Below, piece after piece: positions 21,417-29,850 of a stretch of DNA of 64,000 nt. The stretch covers positions 372,001-436,000 of the forward strand of contig NZ_JAJQQZ010000003.1 in the NCBI RefSeq assembly GCF_021729015.1, given 5' to 3'. The notes beneath the pieces were generated by a model. That model was not told where the DNA came from and did no database searches. It saw only the letters and a list, made by a program, of their open reading frames with translations. A program made the translations under genes and the position numbers. The stretch comes from Halobacterium rubrum. GTDB taxonomy: Archaea; Halobacteriota; Halobacteria; Halobacteriales; Halobacteriaceae. Position 1 is the first letter of the stretch, and each line of letters opens with the position of its first letter.

Positions 21417-21587
21417 TCAGGCGGCTGCGGCCTCGTAGGCTTCGGTGGCTCCCTCGACGAGCCGCCCGACCGGCAGGGTGACGCCAGCGCGGGCGGCGAG
21501 CAGCGCGAGCGGCATCGCGAGGATGCCGACGACGAGCGTGGACTGGTAGAGCGCGAGCAGTCCGAACCGGGTGACGCGTTCCAGCAT
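21417..21587 (-). CDS. Small single- or two-pass membrane protein (56 aa)
   Basis: A short gene read directly from the sequence: MLERVTRFGLLALYQSTLVV, then GILAMPLALLAARAG, then an amphipathic tail LPVGRLVEGATEAYEAAAA and TGA. One long hydrophobic stretch covers roughly residues 9-32. A TATA-like AGTATATCAA lies about 35 nt upstream on the minus strand. Third positions are mostly G/C, as in neighbouring genes. It lies directly upstream of psmB on the same strand but about 100 nt away. I recognise no function; similar short membrane proteins occur throughout haloarchaeal genomes. Confidence 0.6.
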   Translation of the reverse strand: MLERVTRFGLLALYQSTLVVGILAMPLALLAARAGVTLPVGRLVEGATEAYEAAAA

Positions 21588-21839
21588 CGATGGCAGCCAC
21601 TCAGCACACGACCCTTGATATACTTACCGGCCGAGAGTGTCCGTCGAAGTCGGAGCTGTCGTGCGATTGTGTGATCTGGGGGAGGGGTCCCGCTGTCTCG
21701 CCTCGCTGACCGGCTGATTGACGTAGGCACGGGATTGGTGTGAGGACACGTTCGCGTACGTTACGAGAATAATCCGGGTCACGTCCGCCGAGCGCCCCGA
21801 ACCACAAAGCACGACTTGCCACGCCACATTCGTCCCTAC
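21588..21839. other. Intergenic spacer between the small membrane gene and the UPF0212 gene
   Basis: About 250 bases with no gene I can support. It holds the likely promoter of the 56-residue protein (GATATACTTA near 21617) and an AT-rich patch (GAGAATAATCC near 21770) that may belong to the plus-strand gene at 21840. Confidence 0.5.
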
Positions 21840-22205
21840 ATGAGCAACTACGTCGTTGCGATGGAAGCCGCGTGGCTGGTCCGTGACGTCGAGAACTCCG
21901 ACGACGCCATCGGCGTCGCCGTGAGCGAAGCCGGCAAGCGACTGAACGACCAGGACCTCGACTACGTCGAGGTGGAGGCCGGTGTCACGGGCTGCCCCGC
22001 CTGCGGGGAGCCGCTGGACGCCGCGTTCCTGGCGGCCGAGACCGCCCTCGTGGGACTGGTGCTGGAGCTGACCGTGTTCAACGCCGACAGCGAGGAGCAC
22101 GCCCAGCGCATCGCGAAGAGCGAGGTCGGCGGCGCGCTCCGTGACGTCCCCCTCGAGGTCATCGAGGTCATCGAGGAGGACGCCGAGCCGGAGGAGGACG
22201 CCTAG
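21840..22205 (+). CDS. UPF0212 (DUF555) family protein
   Basis: A 121-residue acidic protein starting MSNYVVAMEAAWLVRDVENSDDA, a signature of the archaeal UPF0212/DUF555 family. A Cys-x-x-Cys pair occurs in TGCPACGEPLDAAF near residues 52-55, suggesting a metal or redox site. The C-terminus is an acidic tail (EDAEPEEDA). The family is archaeal and has no established function that I know of. The ATG at 21840 is preferred to one 24 nt upstream, because it matches the family N-terminus. The HTH-CBS gene follows 41 nt downstream with its own promoter. Confidence 0.85.
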   Translation: MSNYVVAMEAAWLVRDVENSDDAIGVAVSEAGKRLNDQDLDYVEVEAGVTGCPACGEPLDAAFLAAETALVGLVLELTVFNADSEEHAQRIAKSEVGGALRDVPLEVIEVIEEDAEPEEDA

Positions 22206-22216
22206 ACCCCCGAAGC

Positions 22217-22238
22217 TTTATTAATAACTCTCGGTTAT
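22217..22238 (+). promoter_or_regulatory. Promoter and inverted repeat of the HTH-CBS gene
   Basis: The TATA-like TTTATTAATA at 22217-22226 is about 25 nt before the ATG at 22247, so the transcript is leaderless. Overlapping its downstream end is the inverted repeat ATAAC-TCTCG-GTTAT (22224-22238). Its position between TATA and start would let a bound protein block transcription, and the encoded HTH protein is a candidate for autoregulation. Confidence 0.5.
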
Positions 22239-22246
22239 CGGGGCGT

Positions 22247-22786
22247 ATGCACCTGCCGACGCCCCAGGACCTCCGCGAACGGCGAACCAGCCTGGACCTC
22301 ACCCAGAGCGAACTCGCCAGCCGCGCGGACGTCTCGCAGCCGCTCATCGCCCGCATCGAGGGCGGCGACGTCGACCCCCGGCTCTCGACGCTCCGCCGAA
22401 TCGTCGAGGCCCTCGAGGAAGCCGAGGGCGACGTCGTGCGCGCCGAGACCCTGATGCACGAGGAAGTCATCAGCGTCTCGCCCGACGACGCCGTCCACGA
22501 CGCCGTCCAGAAGATGCAGGAGGCGGGCTACTCCCAGCTGCCAGTCATCTCCAGTGGCGTCCCCGTCGGCTCCATCAGCGACAGCGACGTCGTCCACGCC
22601 GGCGAGGACGTCGGCGACCACGCCGTCCGCGAGGTCATGAGCGAGAGCTTCCCGACCGTCTCCGCGGACGCCACGCTCGACGAGATTTCGAGCCTGCTGG
22701 ACCACTACAAGGCCGTGATGGTGACCGAAGACGGCGAGACCGTCGGCATCATCACGCAGGCCGACGTCGCCGCCCGGCTCAGCTGA
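22247..22786 (+). CDS. XRE-type HTH regulator with two CBS domains
   Basis: A 179-residue protein. Residues 1-62 are a classical XRE helix-turn-helix (LRERRTSLDLTQSELASRADVSQPLIARIEGG). Residues about 68-179 are a tandem CBS pair, recognisable from LMHEEVISVSPDDAVHDAVQKM...QLPV and VMSESFPTVSADATLDEISSLL ... GIITQADV. CBS pairs usually bind adenosyl nucleotides, so this would be an energy- or SAM-responsive DNA-binding regulator. Regulation of its own promoter is suggested by the inverted repeat at 22224-22238. It is convergent with purM. The direct target genes are not evident. Confidence 0.9.
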   Translation: MHLPTPQDLRERRTSLDLTQSELASRADVSQPLIARIEGGDVDPRLSTLRRIVEALEEAEGDVVRAETLMHEEVISVSPDDAVHDAVQKMQEAGYSQLPVISSGVPVGSISDSDVVHAGEDVGDHAVREVMSESFPTVSADATLDEISSLLDHYKAVMVTEDGETVGIITQADVAARLS

Positions 22787-22812
22787 GCGGGACGCCGAAC
22801 TGGCCGGGTCGG

Positions 22813-23826
22813 TTACAGCGACAGCCCGCGAACCGCGACGCTCTCGCCCTCCTCGACGTGTCCGATGACTTCCCCGTCCGTCTCGCTCACCAGCGACTCG
22901 GCAGCAGGCTCCGGGAGTGCGACGACGAACCCGGTGCCCATGTTGAACGTTCGGTGCATCTCCTCGTCGCCGACGCCGCCGGCGTCCTGTACGTACTCGA
23001 ACACCGCCTGAGCGGGCAGCGGGTCCGAAATCTCGTAGTGGAACTCGCCCATCCGTTCCAGGTTCGTCCAGCCGCCGCCCGTGACGTGCGCGGCTGCGTG
23101 GACGCCGTGCTCGCGGAAGTCTTCGAGCAAGTGCGTGTAGATGCGGGTCGGTTCGAGGAGCGCCTCGCCGACCGTCTCGTAGCCCTCGTAGGGATACGGC
23201 TCGTCGTAGCCGCCCTCCCGGGTCGCCGCCTCGCGGGCGAGCGTGAGGCCGTTCGAGTGGATGCCCGAGGAGGGGAAGCCGACGAGCGCGTCGCCCGCCT
23301 CGGCTTCGCCGGGGAACAGGTCGGCCTCGGTGGCGAGGCCGGCGACGGTACCGGCGATGTCGAAGCCCTTCACGACTTCCGGCATCACCGCGGTCTCGCC
23401 GCCGACGAGCGCGACGCCCGCCTCTTCTGCGCCCGCTGCGAGTCCCTCGCCGAGCTCGGCCTCCCGGCGTTCGCTCGGCTCGTCGACGGCGAGGTAGTCC
23501 ACGAACGCCGCCGGTTCGACGCCCGCCGCGACGAGGTCGTTGACGTTCATCGCGATGCAGTCGATGCCCACCGTCGAGTAGTCGTCGACGGCCTCTGCGA
23601 CGAGCAGCTTCGTCCCCACGCCGTCCGTGGCGAGCGCGAGGTACTGGTCGCCGAGGTCTACCAGCCCGGCGTACTCGGTGGTGTCGGCCTGCTCGGAGAC
23701 GGCGCCGACCAGCGCCGCAGTCGCCGCCTCGCTGTCCTCGATGTCGACGCCTGCTTCGGCGTACGTCAGTCCCTCCTCGTCCTGTTCGGTGTCGTCGTCG
23801 TCGCCGGCCGCCTCGCCGCCAGTCAT
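22813..23826 (-). CDS. purM: Phosphoribosylformylglycinamidine cyclo-ligase (AIR synthetase)
   Basis: A 337-residue enzyme of purine biosynthesis that converts FGAM plus ATP to 5-aminoimidazole ribonucleotide. Family features in order are LTYAEAGVDIEDSEAA at the N-terminus, LATDGVGTKLLVAE near residue 65, GIDCIAMNVNDLVAAGVEP, ALVGGETAVMPEV, and GFPSSGIHSNGLTLAR. The glycine-rich AHVTGGGWTNLERM region follows. The start MTGGEAAGDDDD at 23826 gives a haloarchaeal acidic extension of about 20 residues ahead of the domain. purL, the preceding enzyme in the pathway, is also in this window (32597) but not in the same operon. Confidence 0.96.
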   Translation of the reverse strand: MTGGEAAGDDDDTEQDEEGLTYAEAGVDIEDSEAATAALVGAVSEQADTTEYAGLVDLGDQYLALATDGVGTKLLVAEAVDDYSTVGIDCIAMNVNDLVAAGVEPAAFVDYLAVDEPSERREAELGEGLAAGAEEAGVALVGGETAVMPEVVKGFDIAGTVAGLATEADLFPGEAEAGDALVGFPSSGIHSNGLTLAREAATREGGYDEPYPYEGYETVGEALLEPTRIYTHLLEDFREHGVHAAAHVTGGGWTNLERMGEFHYEISDPLPAQAVFEYVQDAGGVGDEEMHRTFNMGTGFVVALPEPAAESLVSETDGEVIGHVEEGESVAVRGLSL

Positions 23827-23883
23827 ACACGGACGTGTGTAACTCGGGGCGTTAAGCGTGCCGGTCTGTGCGAGTCGGTCCAA

Positions 23884-24480
23884 CTACCCGAGCACGCCGA
23901 AGAAGAACAGCACCGCCGGGCCGATGGTGACGGCGGCGGCCAGCGCGTACGCCACCGGACTCCAGTCCAGCACCGTCGCGCCGTCCAGCGGCCCGAACGG
24001 GATCATGTTGAACCCCGCCAGCAGGACGTTGATGAACAGCCCCCGGGAGCCGATGTCGGGCGCGACCGGCAGCAGCGCCAGCGACACGACTGCGAGGGCG
24101 ACGTTCGTCAGCGGCCCGGCGACGGCGATGAGGCCGTTCTCTCTCGGCGTGATTCGGCCGCGGTGGTGGACAGCGCCCGGCGCCGCGAACAGGAACCCCG
24201 CGAGCCCACCGGCGACGGCCAGCCCCAGCATCCCGTAGTCCGCGCGGAACTCGGCGTCCTGCCCGAACCGCACCGCCACGACCTTGTGCGCGAGCTCGTG
24301 CAGGAGGAACGCCACGCCGACGGTCGCCAGACTCAGCAGGAACTCCCGCGCGAAGAAGTCGCTGGCGAGCACGTCGGTCATCGTCGTCGGCGACACCGGC
24401 ACCCGGAACAGCGCGAACGCCACCCCGAGCAGGAGCCACGCCGCGACGAGGTCGCGGAGCTCTCGGCGAGAGACGTTCAC
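23884..24480 (-). CDS. Site-2 protease-type membrane metalloprotease (M50 family)
   Basis: A 198-residue membrane protein with about six hydrophobic segments. The zinc-binding HELAH motif sits in FLLHELAHKVVAVRFGQ near residue 62. The second M50 motif appears as NVLLAGFNMIPFGPLDGATVLDW, with NxxPxxPLDG-like spacing that provides the third ligand, Asp. These proteases cleave transmembrane helices inside the membrane. The start overlaps the stop of the upstream TraB-family gene by four bases (24477-24480), so the two are made from one transcript and may work together. The natural substrate is unknown. Confidence 0.9.
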   Translation of the reverse strand: MNVSRRELRDLVAAWLLLGVAFALFRVPVSPTTMTDVLASDFFAREFLLSLATVGVAFLLHELAHKVVAVRFGQDAEFRADYGMLGLAVAGGLAGFLFAAPGAVHHRGRITPRENGLIAVAGPLTNVALAVVSLALLPVAPDIGSRGLFINVLLAGFNMIPFGPLDGATVLDWSPVAYALAAAVTIGPAVLFFFGVLG

Positions 24481-25988
24481 CGTACCAGCCCCCAGAGCGC
24501 CTCGGCGCTGTTCTCGGCGCCCCGGACCATCGCGTCGGAGACCGCACCCACCGAGTCGAACGGTCCGCCGATGAGCGGGAGGACGACGAACGGGAACAGC
24601 AGCGTCGCCACGGTGCTGCCGATGTTCGTCATCGCGACCACCGCGATGAGCCGGAACAGCGGCACGTCCAGCATGTCCGAGACGATGTCACGGATGGGGC
24701 GGGTCTCGTCGTCGAGCAGGTCGTTCAGCGTGGAGATGTCGGCCACCCGCACCGAGAGGTAGCGGAGTTCGACGTAGCCGGCGAACCAGCCCGGCGCCAG
24801 CAGCGGATTGATGGAGGTCAGCCACGCGACGGCGCCGCCGACGCTCGCGGACGTCCAGTGTGCGCCGGCGAGCTTCGCCGTCACGAGAGAGATTACGCCG
24901 TTGAACAGGAACCACGCGCCGAACACCTGCAGGAGAATCGTGTTGTCGACGCCCGCCATCACGAGCAAGACGAAGAACGCGAGGAAGCCAACCGTCAGCA
25001 GGAAGCCGAAGGCCTTGAAGACCCACGACCCGCCGGACTCGCGGCCGGTCAGCGACTCCATCGGCGGCAGCTCTCCGGGGTGGGCGAGGTAGTGCTCGAT
25101 GCCCTCGCGGTGGCCGGCGCCGACGACCGCGACGACGTGCTTGCCCTGTGCGCGCAGCGCGACCAGATTGTGCGCGATGAAGGCGTCCCGCTCGTCGATG
25201 AGGGCCTCGGCGCCCCCGGGACTGAACCGCCGGAACTCTTCCATCATCGCCGAGACGACGTCGGTGTCGGTGAGTTCGTCCATCGAGAACTCCTCGACGT
25301 CCTCCTCGGGGGCGGCTCGCGCGAACACCACGACGAAGACCGCGCCGAGCACGAGCCCACCGGCGATAGCGAACATCCCGACTTCGGCGAGCGCGGTGAG
25401 CAGGCCGGCGACGCCGCCGAGCACGCCTGCTCCACCCGGGACAGCCGGCAGGAGGTACGGGCCGCCCAGCAACTGCGCGACGACGCCGACCAGCCCGCCG
25501 ACGAGTCCGCCGACGGCGAGCCCGAGCGTGCGGCTGTCCGTGACGCCGAGCGCGAGTTCGCCGACCATCCGGAGCTTCTCGGCGCCGGACATCCGGGCCC
25601 AGAACCGCTGGATCGTCACCTGGATGTCGCGGTCCACGAGCGCCACCTCCGACCCGGCGGCCTCGGCGGCGTCGACGGCCGCCTGCATGTCGGCGCCCGG
25701 TTCGATGCCGAACTTCTCGCCGAGGCGTTTCTGGACGTACGACAGCAGCCAGTACGCCAGGAACTGGAACGCCATACTCCCCTTCAGGAGGTCTTTCGCG
25801 TCGAGGTCCTCGGGGGCGTCGCCCTGCATCTGGCGGAACCGTCCCTCGTCCAGCTCGACGGCGACCGTGTCGGGCTGCTCCTCTGCGACGACGCGCTCGA
25901 CCTCCTCGACGCTGTCCGAGGAGACGTGCGCCGTGCCGACGACCCGCACCGACCCCTCGCGGTCGGTCGACGCGGCTTCCTCACTCAT
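24477..25988 (-). CDS. TraB/PrgY family membrane protein
   Basis: A 503-residue protein with an N-terminal soluble TraB domain and a C-terminal membrane part. The TraB hallmarks are VVGTAHVSSDSVEEVERVV at the start, followed by DTVAVELDEGRF. A GAGHREGIEHYL segment near residue 300 carries the second conserved His. Two hydrophobic regions (roughly 160-220 with several Gly-rich helices, and 330-480 with about four helices) anchor it. TraB-family proteins are GTAH/GxxH fold proteins with proposed protease or pheromone-inactivating activity; the archaeal role is unproven. It overlaps the M50 protease gene downstream by four bases. Confidence 0.88.
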   Translation of the reverse strand: MSEEAASTDREGSVRVVGTAHVSSDSVEEVERVVAEEQPDTVAVELDEGRFRQMQGDAPEDLDAKDLLKGSMAFQFLAYWLLSYVQKRLGEKFGIEPGADMQAAVDAAEAAGSEVALVDRDIQVTIQRFWARMSGAEKLRMVGELALGVTDSRTLGLAVGGLVGGLVGVVAQLLGGPYLLPAVPGGAGVLGGVAGLLTALAEVGMFAIAGGLVLGAVFVVVFARAAPEEDVEEFSMDELTDTDVVSAMMEEFRRFSPGGAEALIDERDAFIAHNLVALRAQGKHVVAVVGAGHREGIEHYLAHPGELPPMESLTGRESGGSWVFKAFGFLLTVGFLAFFVLLVMAGVDNTILLQVFGAWFLFNGVISLVTAKLAGAHWTSASVGGAVAWLTSINPLLAPGWFAGYVELRYLSVRVADISTLNDLLDDETRPIRDIVSDMLDVPLFRLIAVVAMTNIGSTVATLLFPFVVLPLIGGPFDSVGAVSDAMVRGAENSAEALWGLVR

Positions 25989-26107
25989 TACCTAGCGGGT
26001 GCGGAGGACCGGCCTTACGCCTGTCGATACCCCCGAGGTCGGGGAGCCGTCCCCGGCAGTCGGCTGGTGTCGCAAGCTTTCAATCCCCGGACGGGCAAGG
26101 AACGCGT

Positions 26108-26572
26108 ATGGCTGACTCCGCCCGGCTGATGGACTCGTACACGGAGATGACCGAGATGCTGCTGCCCAACGACACGAACAACCTCGGGCGGGCGCTGGGG
26201 GGCGCCGTCCTCCACTGGATGGACATCTGTGCGGCCATCGCGTCGATGCGGTTCGCCGGCAACCAGGTCGTGACGGCGTCGATGGACCACGTCGACTTCA
26301 TCAGCCCCATCGAGATGGGCGAGGTCGCCGTCGTCGAGGCCTACGTCTTCGACACCGGCTCCACGAGCATCGACGTCAAAGTCGACGTGCGCGCAGAGGA
26401 CCCCCGTGAGGGCACGGAGCGCAAGACGACGGAGTCCTTCTTCACGTTCGTCGCGCTCGACGAGGACGGAAAGCCGACCGACGTGCCGGACCTCGTCTGC
26501 GAGTCAGAGGCAGAGGAGGGGCTGCAGACCGCAGCGGTCGAAGCCCGACAGGAACAGGCGCGACAGAACTGA
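26108..26572 (+). CDS. Acyl-CoA thioesterase, hot-dog fold
   Basis: A 154-residue hot-dog-fold protein of the YciA/BACH acyl-CoA thioesterase group. The motif NDTNNLGRALGGAVLHWMDICAAIAS (here in part) contains the conserved Asn and Asp of the active site, and GNQVVTASMDHVDFISPIEMGE is the following beta-hairpin region. It hydrolyses acyl-CoA to fatty acid and CoA in the cytoplasm. In haloarchaea, whose lipids are isoprenoid ethers, the acyl substrates may come from catabolism. The C-terminus is a short charged helix. Confidence 0.9.
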   Translation: MADSARLMDSYTEMTEMLLPNDTNNLGRALGGAVLHWMDICAAIASMRFAGNQVVTASMDHVDFISPIEMGEVAVVEAYVFDTGSTSIDVKVDVRAEDPREGTERKTTESFFTFVALDEDGKPTDVPDLVCESEAEEGLQTAAVEARQEQARQN

Positions 26573-26623
26573 ACGTCGGGACTGCGTTCGAGGTGCCGGC
26601 CGGGGCGTGTTCGCGCCGAGCGG

Positions 26624-27895
26624 CTACGCTTCGACTGCGGCGGCGGCGTTGACGATGGTCTCCTCGCCGAACTTCGGGCCGACGAGCTGGAGGCCGACCG
26701 GGAGGCCGTCGGCTTCGCCGGCGGGCACCGAGATGGCGGGGAGGTTCGCGAGGTTCACCGGAGTCGTGTTCGCGTCCGCGAGGTACATCTGGACGGGGTC
26801 GTCGAGGCTCTCGCCGAGCTCCGGCGGGAGCACGGGCATCGTCGGCGACGCCACGACGTCGACGTCCTCGAACACCTCGTCGAAGTCCTGTTTCACCCAC
26901 GCGCGGGCCTCCTGTGCCTGCTTGTAGTACTTGTCGTGGTAGCCCGCGGACAGCGCGTACGTGCCGAGCAGGACGCGGCGCTTGACCTCGTCGCCGAAGC
27001 CCTCCGAGCGCGACTCGGCGAACGTCTCGTTCCAGTTGCCGTCGAAGCCGCCGGAGTTGCCGTACCGGACGCCGTCGAACCGCGCGAGGTTCGAGGACGC
27101 CTCGGACATGGCGATGACGTAGTAGGCGGCGACGGCGTACTCACAGGACGGCAACTCGACGTCGACGGTCTCGGCGCCCTGCGCGCGGAGGTCGTCGAGG
27201 GCCGCCTCGAAGCGGTCGACGACGCGCTCGTCTGCGCCGTCGAGGAGTTCGCGGGGGACGCCGACGGTGAGGCCGTCGACGTCGCCCTCGGCGGCACCGG
27301 CGTAGTCGGAGTCGGCGCCCTCCGCCCGGGTGGTGCCGTCGTTCTCGTCGGGGCCGGCGATGACGTCCAGCAGCTCGGCGGCCTCCTCGACGGTCGGCGC
27401 GATCGGGCCGATCTGTTCGAGACTGTTCGCGTACGCGACGAGGCCGTACCGGGAGACGAGGCCGTAGGTGGGCTTGATGCCGACGACGCCGCAGAACGCG
27501 GCCGGCGCGCGGACGGAGCCGCCGGTGTCGGAGCCGAGCGCGAGGTCGGCCTCGCCGCCCGCGACAGCCGCGGCGGAGCCCCCCGAGGAGCCGCCGGGGA
27601 CGTGGTCCTCGTCGACGGGGTTCTTCGTCGGGCCGAAGTACGACGTCTCCGTCGTCGTGCCCATCCCGAACTCGTCCATGTTCGCCTTCCCGACGATGGT
27701 CGCGCCGGCGTCGGTCAGCCGCTCGACGACCGTCGCGTCGTACGGCGGCTCGTAGTCTTCGAGCATCCGCGAGCCACACGTGGTCGGGACGCCCTCCGTG
27801 GAGATGTTGTCCTTGACGGCCACCGTCTTCCCGTCGAGGACGCCGTCGCCGTCGCCCTCGATGTCCGTCTCGGTGATGAATGCGTTCAGGCTCAT
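26624..27895 (-). CDS. gatA: Asp/Glu-tRNA amidotransferase subunit A
   Basis: The 423-residue amidase subunit of the GatCAB complex, which converts Glu-tRNA(Gln) (and Asp-tRNA(Asn)) to the amidated form. The Ser-cisSer-Lys triad is in place: Lys28 in VAVKDNIST, the serines of GGSSGGSAAA at 101-107, and Ser127 in SDTGGSVRAP. The start ATG at 27895 shares one base with the gatC stop (TAATG), so translation is coupled. gatB is not in this window, as is common in haloarchaea where it lies elsewhere. Confidence 0.96.
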   Translation of the reverse strand: MSLNAFITETDIEGDGDGVLDGKTVAVKDNISTEGVPTTCGSRMLEDYEPPYDATVVERLTDAGATIVGKANMDEFGMGTTTETSYFGPTKNPVDEDHVPGGSSGGSAAAVAGGEADLALGSDTGGSVRAPAAFCGVVGIKPTYGLVSRYGLVAYANSLEQIGPIAPTVEEAAELLDVIAGPDENDGTTRAEGADSDYAGAAEGDVDGLTVGVPRELLDGADERVVDRFEAALDDLRAQGAETVDVELPSCEYAVAAYYVIAMSEASSNLARFDGVRYGNSGGFDGNWNETFAESRSEGFGDEVKRRVLLGTYALSAGYHDKYYKQAQEARAWVKQDFDEVFEDVDVVASPTMPVLPPELGESLDDPVQMYLADANTTPVNLANLPAISVPAGEADGLPVGLQLVGPKFGEETIVNAAAAVEA

Positions 27896-28170
27896 TACGA
27901 GACGTTCGGCCCCTTGAACTGTCCGTCCTCGGTCTCCTCGGCGTTCTTCAGAGCGGCCGTCTGGGAGAGTGACTCCTCGACCTCGTCGGGCCGCATCACG
28001 TTCACCAGGTCCGGCTCGGCGTCGACCTCCGGGACCTCCTCCAGTTGCTCGAAGCGCTCGAGGACGTCCCCGCACTGCTCGGTGAACGCCTCGACCTCGT
28101 CGTCGTCGAGGTCGAGGCGCGCGAGGTCCGCGACGTGGCGAATCTCCTCCGCGTCGACGGCGTCAGTCAT
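27895..28170 (-). CDS. gatC: Asp/Glu-tRNA amidotransferase subunit C
   Basis: A 91-residue subunit that wraps around GatA and stabilises the amidotransferase. It shows the family pattern IRHVADLARLDLDDDEVEAFTEQCGDVLERFEQLEEV, followed by the C-terminal extended segment MRPDEVEESL that binds GatA. The N-terminus MTDAVDAEE is short and acidic. It lies immediately upstream of gatA with a one-base overlap and diverges from the TFB gene across a 159-base spacer. Confidence 0.93.
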   Translation of the reverse strand: MTDAVDAEEIRHVADLARLDLDDDEVEAFTEQCGDVLERFEQLEEVPEVDAEPDLVNVMRPDEVEESLSQTAALKNAEETEDGQFKGPNVS

Positions 28171-28329
28171 ACGCGACTGGTCGCGCGTGCCGTCGGTAAG
28201 CGTTTCGATGGCCGGACCCGACAGCTACCCCGAACACATGTGGTAACATCTGCCAAAGCTCTTTTGGTCGCTCGCGCCCTCGTTTGATACGAACCCGGCG
28301 CTGTGTCCGGTCCCGCAGCCCGCCCCACC

Positions 28330-29322
28330 ATGACTGACCAACGCACGACACGGGAAGCGGAGCGAGAATCCGGCGAGGACGAGGAGCAGGAGACGGAGGA
28401 GTCCGCCGAGCGAGAGCGCCAGCAGGTGTGTCCGGAGTGCGGCGGCAGCCTCCTCGAAGACGAGGAGCACGGCGAGACGGTGTGTTCGGAGTGCGGTCTC
28501 GTCGTCGAGGAAGACGGCATCGACCGCGGCCCCGAGTGGCGCGCCTTCGACTCCCGCGAGCAGGACCAGAAGTCGCGGGTCGGGGCGCCCACGACGAACA
28601 TGATGCACGACAAGGGGCTGTCGACGAACATCGGCTGGCAGGACAAGGACGCCTACGGCAACAGCCTCTCCGGCCGCCAGCGCCGGAAGATGCAGCGATT
28701 GCGGAAGTGGAACGAGCGGTTCCGCACGCGCAACAGCAAAGAGCGCAACCTCAAGCAGGCGCTCGGCGAGATCGAACGCATGGCCTCCGCCCTCGGCCTG
28801 CCGGAGAACGTCCGGGAGACGGCGTCGGTCATCTACCGCCGCGCGCTCGGCGAGGACCTCCTGCCCGGCCGCAGCATCGAGGGTGTCGCCACCAGCGCGC
28901 TGTACGCGGCCGCCCGGCAGGCGAACACGCCTCGCAGCCTCGACGAGGTCGCGAGCGTCAGCCGCGTCGGCCGCGACGAGATCGCGCGCACCTACCGGTA
29001 CGTCGCCCGCGAGCTCGAACTCGAGGTCGCGCCCACGGACCCCGCGAGCTACGTGCCGCGGTTCTGCTCGGAGCTGGGGCTCACCGAGGAGGTCGAGCGG
29101 CGCTCCCGGGAACTCCTCGGTGCGGCCGCCGACGCCGGCATCACGTCCGGGAAGTCCCCGGTCGGGCTGGCCGCCGCCGCCGTCTACGCCGCCGCACTGC
29201 TCGCCAACGAGCGCGTCACCCAGAGCGAGGTCAGCGAGGTCGCGAGTATCAGCGAGGTCACCATCCGGAACCGGTACCACGAGATTCTGGAGGCCGGCGG
29301 CGAGACCGGCGTGGAAGCGTAA
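28330..29322 (+). CDS. tfb: Transcription initiation factor IIB (TFB)
   Basis: A 330-residue archaeal TFIIB. After an acidic leader of about 30 residues comes the zinc ribbon (Cys34, Cys37, Cys52, Cys55 in CPECGG and CSECGL) and the B-finger region EWRAFDSREQDQKSRVGAP, which probes the polymerase active site. The two cyclin-like repeats start near residues 140 and 235, and the second carries the BRE-recognition helix. It recruits RNA polymerase to TBP-bound promoters. Haloarchaea encode several TFBs; which paralogue this is cannot be said from the sequence alone. I chose the ATG at 28330 over an in-frame codon 27 nt upstream, because MTDQRTTREA is the usual haloarchaeal N-terminus. Confidence 0.96.
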   Translation: MTDQRTTREAERESGEDEEQETEESAERERQQVCPECGGSLLEDEEHGETVCSECGLVVEEDGIDRGPEWRAFDSREQDQKSRVGAPTTNMMHDKGLSTNIGWQDKDAYGNSLSGRQRRKMQRLRKWNERFRTRNSKERNLKQALGEIERMASALGLPENVRETASVIYRRALGEDLLPGRSIEGVATSALYAAARQANTPRSLDEVASVSRVGRDEIARTYRYVARELELEVAPTDPASYVPRFCSELGLTEEVERRSRELLGAAADAGITSGKSPVGLAAAAVYAAALLANERVTQSEVSEVASISEVTIRNRYHEILEAGGETGVEA

Positions 29323-29354
29323 CCACTATTCGCCGCGTCACGCCACCTCCCGGC

Positions 29355-29828
29355 ATGGAGACCACGCGGCACTTCACCGCCACCGTCTACGTCGTCAACG
29401 ACGGCGCGACAGCCCTCCACGAGCACGGCCGCCTCGGCATCACCATCCCGCCGGGCGGCCACGTCGACCGCGACGAACTCCCCCACGAGGCCGGCAAGCG
29501 GGAGGTCGCCGAGGAACTCGGACAGGAGCCCACGCTGCTCGGCACCGCTCCCGAGGTGCCGGCGCCGGACGGCTTCGCGCTGCCGACGCCGCGCTACCAG
29601 CTCTGCTACGACATTAACGTCCACGGCGACGGGTCGGTCGGCCACCAGCACATCGACCACGTGTACTTCGCGACTGTCCCTACCCGGGCCGTCGACCCGA
29701 CCGACGACGAGGCACCGCCCGAGGTCTGGGGCTGGTACACGCCGGACGACCTCCGGGCCGCAGACGACGTCGACCCGGACACCGCGAAAATCGGTATCGA
29801 AGCCATCGAAGCAGCCGCCAGCGAGTAG
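29355..29828 (+). CDS. NUDIX hydrolase
   Basis: A 157-residue NUDIX protein. The catalytic box is intact: from Gly-His-Val through Glu and the Arg-Glu pair to Glu-Glu-Leu-Gly (GHVDRDELPHEAGKREVAEE..), matching the GX5EX7REUXEEXGU pattern. The N-terminus (FTATVYVVNDG) is the expected beta-strand before the box. Such enzymes hydrolyse nucleoside diphosphate linked to another moiety; the particular substrate is not evident. It is 33 nt downstream of the TFB gene on the same strand, so it could be co-transcribed. Confidence 0.92.
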   Translation: METTRHFTATVYVVNDGATALHEHGRLGITIPPGGHVDRDELPHEAGKREVAEELGQEPTLLGTAPEVPAPDGFALPTPRYQLCYDINVHGDGSVGHQHIDHVYFATVPTRAVDPTDDEAPPEVWGWYTPDDLRAADDVDPDTAKIGIEAIEAAASE

Positions 29829-29850
29829 CGCCCGGTGGCGCCGTTGGTTA

